Source: Syntrophorhabdaceae bacterium (GTDB taxonomy: Bacteria; Desulfobacterota; Syntrophorhabdia; Syntrophorhabdales; Syntrophorhabdaceae). From it: a stretch of 6,846 bases of DNA. Position 1 is the first letter of the stretch. The number at the start of each line of letters is the position of its first letter. The position numbers were made by a program, and so were the translations under genes. This document shows positions 1 through 6,159 of the stretch, piece after piece. The notes beneath the pieces were generated by a model, which made no database searches, was not told the origin of the DNA, and was given only the letters and a program-made list of their open reading frames with translations. Location of the stretch: assembly GCA_026416315.1 (NCBI GenBank), contig JAOAFK010000055.1:1-6846 (forward strand), written 5' to 3'.

Positions 1-19
1 AGATGTGTATAAGAGACAG
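1..19. other. Nextera/Tn5 mosaic-end adapter remnant (not genomic)
   Basis: The first 19 bases read AGATGTGTATAAGAGACAG, which is exactly the Tn5 mosaic end used in Illumina Nextera library adapters. The mazG homology runs on the minus strand down to about base 20. Past that point the frame stays open, but the residues come from the adapter and not from the gene. This is best read as untrimmed adapter at a contig end. A natural Tn5-type transposon end is very unlikely because no transposase or flanking IS50-like sequence is present. Confidence 0.96.
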
Positions 20-436
20 GGCCCTAAGCAGTGCGGGCATCATCTTCGGGATGTTCTGCAGGGGCGAATAGTGCTCTTTTTCTGCCCTCTTTATCTCTTC
101 CCATCTTTTTTCAATGGGGCTGTCGGGATTACCTTCTAAGAACACATGGGGATGTCGATTATACATCTTTTTGTATGTAAAATTTAAGACATCTTTTATG
201 TCAAAGATATTTTTTTCGCTGCAGATCCGGGAAATAAATATGATATGAAACATCAAATCCCCTAATTCTTCTTTAATATGACTGTAATCCTCTCTCTCTA
301 TAGCATCGATTAATTCATATACCTCTTCTATAAGAAAGGTTTTAAATGAATGAATGGTCTGTTTTTTATCCCACTTACAACCTTTTTCACCTCTTAAGGC
401 TGCCATGAGTTCTACAAGTTTTGAAAATTCCTCCAT
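20..436 (-). CDS. mazG: MazG-family nucleoside triphosphate pyrophosphohydrolase, 3' end missing
   Basis: This is the first 139 codons of a MazG protein, a cytosolic all-alpha enzyme that cleaves NTPs or dNTPs to the monophosphate and pyrophosphate. The N-terminus has the family opening, Leu-Arg-Gly at 14-16 followed by Gly-Cys-Lys-Trp-Asp at 19-23. The metal-binding signature EExxE...ExxD is seen as E37, E38, E41, E57 and D60. Arg-His-Pro-His-Val-Phe follows at 94-99 and a Trp-Glu-Glu-Ile-Lys block at 112-116. E. coli MazG has two such domains in about 260 residues; here only the first is visible, so one- or two-domain architecture cannot be decided. The ATG at 436 lies one base after the waaA stop, with AAGGGG (452-447) ten bases upstream inside the waaA end, so it is probably co-transcribed with the lipid A genes. 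The gene is cut by the adapter at the left edge. Its role here is probably general nucleotide-pool housekeeping. Confidence 0.93.
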
Positions 437-437
437 A

Positions 438-1688
438 TTATATTATCCCCTTCTCTATGACATTTAATACAATATCCACTGTTTTTTCCATGTATTCCCT
501 GTGCATATGGATAATTTCCTTACCTTTTTTACCTATTTCATCTGCTTCATCAGGCTGATTTAGAAGATATTTTATGTTTCTGTATAACTCATCTCTGTCT
601 TTCACCATTATACCTGCCTTTTTTTCTATTATTAATTCTGCTATTTCTTTGAAATTTTCCATATAAGGACCGAAAAGGACAGGTGTTTCAAAAAATAAGG
701 GTTCAAGGATGTTCTGGCCTCCATACGGTGCAAGACTGCCCCCCACAAAGGCGACCTTACTTTTCTGATATATATTTAGAAGATCACCCACTGTATCCAC
801 AACCACCATCTCAGCATCTTCTCTTATGAGAGAATTTTTCTCATTTTTTATTGTAGAGTACCTTACAGTTTTATATTCTTTTTTTAACTCTTCTTCTATG
901 ATAGATGACAGGTGAAGCTCCCTCGGTGCGACAAAGATTCTAATATCAGGTATATCCTCGTTTAGTTTTTTTATAACATAAAATACAGCATCAAGTTCTT
1001 TTTCTTTCACACTACCAAAGGTTACCATATGCTCTTTTGATGAAGGAGGCCCAGAGGGTATTTCCCTGTAATATTTTATATTTCCCGTTGTTATTGTCCT
1101 TTCAGGGTTTGCACCTATTGATATATATCTATTTCTATGCTCCTCTGATTGTGTAATGATGATGTCAATATCAGATAACACGTGTTTTAGAAAAAAAGAT
1201 AATCTTTTATAGTTTGGATAAGACTTATCCGATATCCTTCCGTTTAAAATAATTACAGGTATATTGGATTTTTTAGCGGTCCAGATGAGATTTGGCCAGA
1301 TCTCTGTTTCAATGATTAAAAGTGCCTTAAATGTTGAGCCATCTATAAAATTTTTTATGACGCACTGTATGTCAACAGGAAGGGAATACGCATGGATACC
1401 CCCTAATCTTTTTAAAAGAAGGTCTTTTGTATAATATGTGTTTGTCGTGATAATAAAACCGTCACTTAGCCTTTTTTGTTCTCTTATAAATTTTATAAGA
1501 GATTCTGCTATGGCTGCCTCACCTATGGAGGCAGCATGAATCCATATGCCATCCTTAACTGGATGATGTTTTGTTGAATGAAATAGCCTTTCATAAAGAT
1601 TTTTTCTGAGCTTTTTCTTAAAAAAAGAAAAGAGGATAAAAAAGGGAAGAGATAAAAATGCAAGGATATTATATGTTATTTTCCACAT
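438..1688 (-). CDS. waaA: 3-deoxy-D-manno-octulosonic acid (Kdo) transferase
   Basis: WaaA (KdtA) transfers Kdo from CMP-Kdo to the lipid A precursor on the cytoplasmic face of the inner membrane. The protein has 416 residues, near the E. coli length of about 425. Residues 3-23 form a hydrophobic anchor followed by a Lys/Arg-rich stretch. The motif His-Ala-Ala-Ser-Ile-Gly-Glu at 51-57 carries E57, matching the proposed catalytic base of the family. Other marks are Glu-Thr-Glu-Ile-Trp-Pro-Asn at 127-133, Gly-Arg-Ile-Ser-Asp at 150-154, and the C-terminal GT-B nucleotide-sugar block from Gly-Gly-Ser-Leu at 316-319 through Gly-Gly-Gln-Asn-Ile-Leu-Glu-Pro at 323-330. E. coli-type enzymes commonly have His where Gln325 stands here. 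An in-frame TAG just upstream leaves the ATG at 1688 as the natural start, with GAGGAGG 13 bases before it. The start lies inside the restored 3' end of the upstream acyltransferase. Whether it adds one, two or more Kdo residues cannot be read from sequence. Confidence 0.97.
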   Translation of the reverse strand: MWKITYNILAFLSLPFFILFSFFKKKLRKNLYERLFHSTKHHPVKDGIWIHAASIGEAAIAESLIKFIREQKRLSDGFIITTNTYYTKDLLLKRLGGIHAYSLPVDIQCVIKNFIDGSTFKALLIIETEIWPNLIWTAKKSNIPVIILNGRISDKSYPNYKRLSFFLKHVLSDIDIIITQSEEHRNRYISIGANPERTITTGNIKYYREIPSGPPSSKEHMVTFGSVKEKELDAVFYVIKKLNEDIPDIRIFVAPRELHLSSIIEEELKKEYKTVRYSTIKNEKNSLIREDAEMVVVDTVGDLLNIYQKSKVAFVGGSLAPYGGQNILEPLFFETPVLFGPYMENFKEIAELIIEKKAGIMVKDRDELYRNIKYLLNQPDEADEIGKKGKEIIHMHREYMEKTVDIVLNVIEKGII

Positions 1689-2340
1689 GCAATTCTATCT
1701 GCCTCCTCTGTGAGTTCAATAAGCACCTTTTCAAGATAAAGCCTCATCTTTTCTATTTCACCCTCATCTTTTACATGATGGACGTATATGGGTTCTCCCC
1801 AGAGAAATACTATCCTGTTAAACGGTGTCGGCAGGATAAATCTATCCCAGGAATTAAAGGTTTTTTTTTACATGCACTGTATGTTACGGGCAGAATAGGG
1901 GTCTTTGTTATTCTTGCGAGTTCTATAATGCCTTGTTTTACCTTAAATCTCGGTCCCTTTGGCCCATCGGGAGTTATGGCAACATCGAAGCCATCTTTAA
2001 GGGATGAGATGATTTCCCTTACTGATGAAACACTTTTCTTTCTGAATGAACCCCTTATTGACTCAAGTCCAAAGAATTTTATCACCCTTGCTATGAATTC
2101 ACCGTCTCTGTGTCTGCTGATAAGCACCTTCCCTGTTTTTCTCAATCTCGCAAAGGGCATCATAAGAAGCCTTCCATGCCAGAAACACACGATAAAATTC
2201 TGACCTTTTTCAAGGTTGTCATTTAGGTTGTGCCTGTTTATATGTTCTATCCTTGATGTTATCTGGATAAATTTTATTATCAGAAATATTATGGGCGGTA
2301 GAACATTCAAAAGTAAGAAATATTTTATTTCTTTAAACAT
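1676..2340 (-). CDS. DUF374 lysophospholipid/lipid A acyltransferase (LpxJ-like), frameshifted at an A9 run
   Basis: This is a DUF374-family acyltransferase. The family includes LpxJ of Helicobacter and Campylobacter, which adds a secondary acyl chain to lipid A, so that role is inferred here, at the inner membrane. Numbered from the ATG at 2340, residues 8-27 form a hydrophobic anchor. The family motifs are Trp-His-Gly-Arg at 54-57, Ser-Arg-His-Arg-Asp-Gly-Glu at 75-81 and Thr-Pro-Asp-Gly-Pro-Lys-Gly-Pro-Arg at 123-131. As sequenced, the frame runs off after Cys-Lys-Lys-Lys at 157-160 and stops at 1810. With one more A in the nine-A run, the downstream frame continues Thr-Phe-Asn-Ser-Trp-Asp-Arg-Phe, then Leu-Trp-Gly-Glu-Pro-Ile-Tyr-Val, and stops at TAA 1678-1676. 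That gives 221 residues, normal for the family. The restored end overlaps waaA by 13 nt. ATG 2340 is preferred to GTG 2349 because of the ribosome binding site. Function could be lost, or the indel could be an error or be bypassed by slippage. Confidence 0.85.
1702..1708 (-). promoter_or_regulatory. waaA ribosome binding site
   Basis: On the minus strand the seven bases GAGGAGG end 13 bases before the waaA ATG at 1688. It is the strongest Shine-Dalgarno match seen in the window, although the spacing is long. It lies within the coding end of the restored acyltransferase frame (the Glu-Glu of Thr-Glu-Glu-Ala-Asp), so ribosomes finishing that gene would pass through it. This supports translational coupling if the upstream frame is rescued. 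Confidence 0.6.
1861..1869 (-). other. A9 homopolymer at the acyltransferase frameshift (possible slippage site)
   Basis: On the minus strand nine A residues follow the TGT codon for Cys157, read in frame as three Lys codons and then CCT. Ten A residues, or a -1 ribosomal slip on A-AAA-AAA, would join the 5' frame to the downstream frame that holds the rest of the DUF374 domain. Runs of nine or more A are known to promote RNA polymerase slippage. Just downstream a weak hairpin is possible (GGAT...ATCC with a six-base loop). No Shine-Dalgarno-like stimulator is visible upstream. Confidence 0.6.
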
Positions 2341-4096
2341 TTTTTGCACGCCTGCCCATTTTTATAATCTTTTTATCCGGTTCTTTAAAGAATTGCAGTT
2401 GATAAAGTCTTTTATAAGGACCATCTATATTTATAAGTTCATTATGGGTGCCTTCCTGAACAATCGTTCCTTTTTCAAGGACAATAATTCTTTGGGCATT
2501 CATGACTGTGGACAATCTATGGGCTATGATGATGGTTGTTCTGCCTTTCATAAGATTTTCAAGGGCATTTTGAACCTCTACCTCTGACTGGGCATCAAGG
2601 GAGCTTGTTGCCTCATCAAGAATCAAGATAGGTGCATCCTTATAAAATGCCCTTGCAATGGCAATCCTCTGTTTTTGCCCACCAGATAGTTTCAGACCCT
2701 TCTCACCTATTACCGTGTCGTATTGTTTTGATAAGTTCATGATAAAATCATGGGCATTTGCCAGTTTTGCGGCATCTATGACCTTATCCATGTCAATATC
2801 CTGGCCGAAGGTGATATTGTTTTTAATGGTATCATTGAAGAGGATTACATCCTGTGTTACAAGGGCAATATTTTTTCTTAAGGATATAAGTGATAGTTCT
2901 CTTATATCAATACCGTCTATCTCTATGGATCCTTCCGTAACATCATAAAAACGGGGGATAAGGTTTACAAGGGTTGTCTTTCCTACACCACTTTCGCCTA
3001 CTATGGCAAGGACTTCATTTTTATTTATAAATAAATTAATGTTCTTGAGGATCATCCTGTCTTCATATCTAAAAAATACATTTTTGAAGTTAATATTTCC
3101 TTCCACCTTTTCTAAACAAATGGCATTTTCCTTTTCTAATACATCAGGTTTTTTATCAATTATTTCAAATACCCTCACACTTGCAGCAAGACCCTGCTGT
3201 ATGTTGTGGTTTTCCTTATTGAGTCTTTTTATGGGTTCGTAAAGCATGAGCAAGGCTGCTGTAAAGGAGAAAAAATTACCTGGTGTGGAATTACCGGATA
3301 TGACCTCTTTTCCGCCATACCAGATGACTACGGCTATGGCAATACCACCTAATGCCTCCATGATGGGGGAAGACAGAGCTCTTACTTTATATCGTTTCAG
3401 TATTGTTTTGAACAAAGTCTCGTTTTCTATGTCAAATCTTTTTGACTCATAATCCTCCATGCAGAAGGCCTTTACAATCCTCTGGCCGGTTATATTTTCA
3501 TGGAGAAAATTCGTCAACCTTGCAATGGATTTTTGGGTGTTTGTGCTGATTTTTCTTAATTTCTTTCCAAAGGACACGATGGGATATATGGCAAAGGGGA
3601 GGACGCAGAAGGCAATAATTGCAAGGACCCAGTCCCTGTAAAATACAACAAATATAAGGCCTATTATGGTGAACGCATCTTTAAGAATCGCTGTGAATGT
3701 ATCCGATACGGCACTCTGGATGAGGTTTACGTCATTTATAATTCTCGATATATTTGAACCGGTTGGTGTCTTATCAAAAAATGAAAGGGATTGCCTCTGA
3801 AGGGAATTAAACACAAGGGCCCTTATGTCTGTCACCACCTTCTGACCCACATACCCCATAAGATATGTCTGGAGATAATCGAATATACCTTTCAAAAGAT
3901 ATAGAAGTATAATTCCACCAGGTATGAGATATAGCATGGTTGCATTTTTTTCAAAAAATATTTTATCGAGTACAGGCTTCACAATGAATGCCGTAAGCCC
4001 ATTAGTTGCTGCCACGAGGGACATAAACAACATGGCAAGGGCAAGTTTAATCCAGTATGGTTTTAAAAATTTAAGGAGCCTGAAATAAAGTTCCAT
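2333..4096 (-). CDS. msbA: Lipid A export ABC transporter, MsbA-type permease/ATPase
   Basis: MsbA is a homodimeric inner-membrane flippase that moves Kdo-lipid A from the cytoplasmic to the periplasmic leaflet using ATP. The 587 residues match the usual half-transporter length of about 580. The first ~310 residues hold an ABC exporter membrane domain with about six helices (roughly 15-37, 55-75, 135-155, 157-177, 245-265, 270-290). The ATPase domain shows an A-loop Tyr at 344, Walker A Gly-Glu-Ser-Gly-Val-Gly-Lys-Thr-Thr at 367-375, Q-loop Gln415, signature Leu-Ser-Gly-Gly-Gln at 470-474, Walker B ending Asp-Glu at 494-495, and H-loop His526. All catalytic residues are present, so it should be active. 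The ATG at 4096 lies within the end of lpxB (26 nt overlap) and no strong Shine-Dalgarno precedes it, so it probably depends on ribosomes leaving lpxB. General multidrug exporters share this fold; position among lipid A genes supports the MsbA call. Confidence 0.95.
   Translation of the reverse strand: MELYFRLLKFLKPYWIKLALAMLFMSLVAATNGLTAFIVKPVLDKIFFEKNATMLYLIPGGIILLYLLKGIFDYLQTYLMGYVGQKVVTDIRALVFNSLQRQSLSFFDKTPTGSNISRIINDVNLIQSAVSDTFTAILKDAFTIIGLIFVVFYRDWVLAIIAFCVLPFAIYPIVSFGKKLRKISTNTQKSIARLTNFLHENITGQRIVKAFCMEDYESKRFDIENETLFKTILKRYKVRALSSPIMEALGGIAIAVVIWYGGKEVISGNSTPGNFFSFTAALLMLYEPIKRLNKENHNIQQGLAASVRVFEIIDKKPDVLEKENAICLEKVEGNINFKNVFFRYEDRMILKNINLFINKNEVLAIVGESGVGKTTLVNLIPRFYDVTEGSIEIDGIDIRELSLISLRKNIALVTQDVILFNDTIKNNITFGQDIDMDKVIDAAKLANAHDFIMNLSKQYDTVIGEKGLKLSGGQKQRIAIARAFYKDAPILILDEATSSLDAQSEVEVQNALENLMKGRTTIIIAHRLSTVMNAQRIIVLEKGTIVQEGTHNELINIDGPYKRLYQLQFFKEPDKKIIKMGRRAKNV
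2351..2357 (-). promoter_or_regulatory. Ribosome binding site deciding the acyltransferase start
   Basis: The minus-strand bases GGGCAGG end ten bases before the ATG at 2340 but only one base before the upstream in-frame GTG at 2349. A ribosome placed here would use the ATG, which favours the shorter start by three codons. The site is embedded in the last codons of msbA (Gly-Arg), and the ATG overlaps the msbA stop region by eight bases, so translation is probably coupled. Confidence 0.5.
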
Positions 4097-5243
4097 ATCT
4101 TTTATCTAAAAAATCTATTATTTCACTCGCTGCGATATCATAGGTAGCTGAAGTTCCTAATAGGGTCTTTAACATTTCCACATCCTTTTTTATACCATCC
4201 CTACCAAAATTTAACATATCCATCACCTTTTCTGCAATTATTTCAGGATTAAGTTGCTGTATAATCTCGGGAAATAGTTCTTTTTCCAAGATTATGTTTG
4301 GAAGGCTTATAAATTTTACATCCACAAGAAGCCTTGCTAAAAGATAAGAAAAGGTAGAGATTTTATAGATAACAACTGATGGCGTGCCCAATATGGCTGC
4401 CTCAAGGGTTGCGCTGCCCGAAGCTATTATGGCGGCATCACAGTGGTATAGGGCGTCATAATTTAGTCCCTTAAGGGGTATAATACTATCTTCTTTTTTT
4501 ATAAAATTCTTTATAAGGTCATCATGAATGTTATCCGCAATGGGCAATACAGCATAAAAGACCCCGAGTCTTTTTTTTAAAAGCTTTATGGATTCAATAA
4601 TTGCGGGCATGTGTCTTTTTATCTCGTTTTCTCTGCTTCCTGGCATGATTGTTATGATTTTTTTACCATCCGTTGCATCTATTCTTTTTAAAAATTCATC
4701 TCTTCCAAATTTTGGCCTTACAGTGTCCATAAAAGGATGACCTGCAAATTTTGCCTCTATCCCATGGGATTGGTAGAATTTTTTTTCAAAGGGCAGAATA
4801 GATATAACAAGGTCAACATACTTTTTCATGGCTTTAATTCGTGATTTATGCCATGCCCAAACCTGTGGAGGTATAAAATAGACAATAGGTATACCTATAC
4901 CCTTGGCATATTTTGCAATCCTTAGATTAAATCCTGGAAAATCAATAAGGATTACAAGGATTGGCCTTATTTCTTTTATGTGTTTTTTTATTTTTTTCAA
5001 AGCAATGATTATGGGAAGGGCTTTTTTAAACAACTCGCTTATGCCCATTAATGAGATCTCTTTATAATTGTAGACTAAATTTATATTGTTTTGTCGGAAT
5101 TTTTCACCTCCCATGCCACTAAAGGTGAAATGACATTTTTTTCTTATACTTTTTATGAGGTTTGTTCCGTGTATTTCACCTGAAAGCTCACCTGTTAGAA
5201 TTACTATGTGTTTGTTTATATTTTTTTGAATACTATCTTTCAA
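4071..5243 (-). CDS. lpxB: Lipid A disaccharide synthase
   Basis: LpxB (glycosyltransferase family 19) condenses UDP-2,3-diacylglucosamine with lipid X to form the beta-1,6 disaccharide backbone of lipid A, peripherally at the inner membrane. The 390 residues are close to the E. coli length (382). Visible motifs are Gly-Glu-Leu-Ser-Gly-Glu at 18-23, Ser-Leu-Met-Gly-Ile-Ser-Glu at 64-70, Ile-Asp-Phe-Pro-Gly-Phe-Asn at 100-106, Pro-Gln-Val-Trp-Ala-Trp at 126-131, Pro-Gly-Ser-Arg at 201-204, Ser-Gly-Ser-Ala-Thr-Leu-Glu at 275-281 and Leu-Pro-Asn-Ile-Ile at 314-318. In the first motif the usual Asp is Glu23. The start is taken as TTG at 5243: the next in-frame ATG is Met44, inside the conserved fold. 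Only weak Shine-Dalgarno-like bases precede this TTG. It overlaps the oxidoreductase end by 11 nt, which suggests re-initiation or coupling. Confidence 0.96.
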   Translation of the reverse strand: MKDSIQKNINKHIVILTGELSGEIHGTNLIKSIRKKCHFTFSGMGGEKFRQNNINLVYNYKEISLMGISELFKKALPIIIALKKIKKHIKEIRPILVILIDFPGFNLRIAKYAKGIGIPIVYFIPPQVWAWHKSRIKAMKKYVDLVISILPFEKKFYQSHGIEAKFAGHPFMDTVRPKFGRDEFLKRIDATDGKKIITIMPGSRENEIKRHMPAIIESIKLLKKRLGVFYAVLPIADNIHDDLIKNFIKKEDSIIPLKGLNYDALYHCDAAIIASGSATLEAAILGTPSVVIYKISTFSYLLARLLVDVKFISLPNIILEKELFPEIIQQLNPEIIAEKVMDMLNFGRDGIKKDVEMLKTLLGTSATYDIAASEIIDFLDKRYGTLFQAP

Positions 5244-6159
5244 TGGATGTTCTTATTAATTCCGCGATTCTAATGGCCTTGAAACCATCTGAGACTTTCA
5301 CCGTAGGGCTTATTCTTTTAGATATGGCATTAACAAACTCTTTTAGCTCTTCTTTAACAGAATCTATCTTACCTGTTTTATATTCAATGGTTTCCAGTTC
5401 GTTTTTATGGTTTTTTTTAATTATAGTAACATGACCGTTTAAAAGGTCTGTATATATGGTTCTTTCCCTTTCGAATACATTAAACACCCTTTCTTTCTTT
5501 GATGACACCCTGTTTGCATGGAGTATACCCTTGCAACCATTTCTAAATTCTATTATTGCAGTTGCAATGTCTAAACTTTTATTTAAAACCTTTAATCCGA
5601 AGGATGTTACTCTGCATTCATGATCCTCTTTTATTATGGATAGCATGAGGTCAATATCATGGATCATGAGGTCAAACACCACATCTATATCTGTAGAACG
5701 CCCTGTATAAGGGCCTTCTCTTCTTGCCTCTATAATTAGAGGTTCATTTATATAGGCGATGGCATTTTTAAATGCGGGATTAAATCTTTCAAGATGCCCC
5801 ACCTGGAGAGTTGTACCCTTTTTTTCTGCTAATTTTGCAACGGATATGGCATCTTTTATATTATTCGTCATGGGTTTTTCGATAAAGACATGGACACCCC
5901 TTTCAATAAAAAATGTGGCTATTTCATAGTGTGTATCTGAGGGTGTTGAGATGATTACCCCTTGAATATCATTACAGATTTTAAAAGTGTCCCTGTAATC
6001 GCAGATAAATGGTATATTGCAACTATTTAGAATTTCGTGCCCCTTTTTCTTATCAATATCTACCACAGCAGATACTTTTACATCTTCCATATTCAAGAGC
6101 TTTTCAAGGTGGATCCTGCCCATATATCCCAGACCTATGAGGCAGATATTTACCTGCAT
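5233..6159 (-). CDS. Gfo/Idh/MocA-family NAD(P)-dependent oxidoreductase (possible UDP-GlcNAc 3-dehydrogenase, GnnA-like)
   Basis: The 308-residue protein has the two-domain Gfo/Idh/MocA layout. An N-terminal Rossmann fold shows Gly-Leu-Gly-Tyr-Met-Gly at 9-14 and an acidic strand end at Asp34, favouring NAD. Ser-Thr-Pro-Ser-Asp-Thr-His is at 71-77 and the family Glu-Lys-Pro at 94-96. The C-terminal substrate domain contains Gly-His-Leu-Glu-Arg-Phe-Asn-Pro at 121-128 and Asp-Leu-Met-Ile-His-Asp-Ile-Asp at 163-170, with His167 a likely catalytic residue. The ATG at 6159 overlaps the lpxA end by 10 nt and has GAGGGG just upstream. Relatives such as GnnA of Acidithiobacillus oxidise the 3-hydroxyl of UDP-GlcNAc, after which an aminotransferase (GnnB) makes the 3-amino sugar used by LpxA. 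Its place between lpxA and lpxB suggests a similar role, but no aminotransferase is in this window, so the substrate remains an inference. Confidence 0.85.
   Translation of the reverse strand: MQVNICLIGLGYMGRIHLEKLLNMEDVKVSAVVDIDKKKGHEILNSCNIPFICDYRDTFKICNDIQGVIISTPSDTHYEIATFFIERGVHVFIEKPMTNNIKDAISVAKLAEKKGTTLQVGHLERFNPAFKNAIAYINEPLIIEARREGPYTGRSTDIDVVFDLMIHDIDLMLSIIKEDHECRVTSFGLKVLNKSLDIATAIIEFRNGCKGILHANRVSSKKERVFNVFERERTIYTDLLNGHVTIIKKNHKNELETIEYKTGKIDSVKEELKEFVNAISKRISPTVKVSDGFKAIRIAELIRTSIER

Noticed and set aside
1513..1535. Perfect 8-bp inverted repeat GCTGCCTC/GAGGCAGC with a 7-base loop inside waaA
   Set aside because: It coincides with the codons for the catalytic Ala-Ala-Ser-Ile-Gly-Glu-Ala-Ala motif, whose Ala/Gly/Glu codons make it. 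About one such stem is expected by chance in a window this size, and it has no T tract, so it is not called a terminator or regulatory hairpin.
1689..1809. An apparent 121-base intergenic gap between the acyltransferase stop at 1810 and waaA
   Set aside because: Translation in the shifted frame gives the conserved C-terminal part of the DUF374 domain across the whole gap, so this is broken coding sequence and not a regulatory spacer.
1658..2203. A 181-codon plus-strand open frame antisense to the acyltransferase and the waaA start
   Set aside because: Its product has no recognisable domain. The minus strand here carries conserved DUF374 motifs on both sides of the A9 run. It is a shadow frame left open by the AT-rich codon use.
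2216..3641. Several plus-strand open frames of 60-123 codons opposite msbA
   Set aside because: All lie antisense to clear ABC transporter motifs, show no domain of their own, and have no convincing ribosome binding sites. Treated as shadows.
4759..4770. Perfect 12-bp palindrome ATCCCATGGGAT within lpxB
   Set aside because: One or two such palindromes are expected by chance in 6.8 kb. It lies in conserved coding sequence away from any start and has no second copy.
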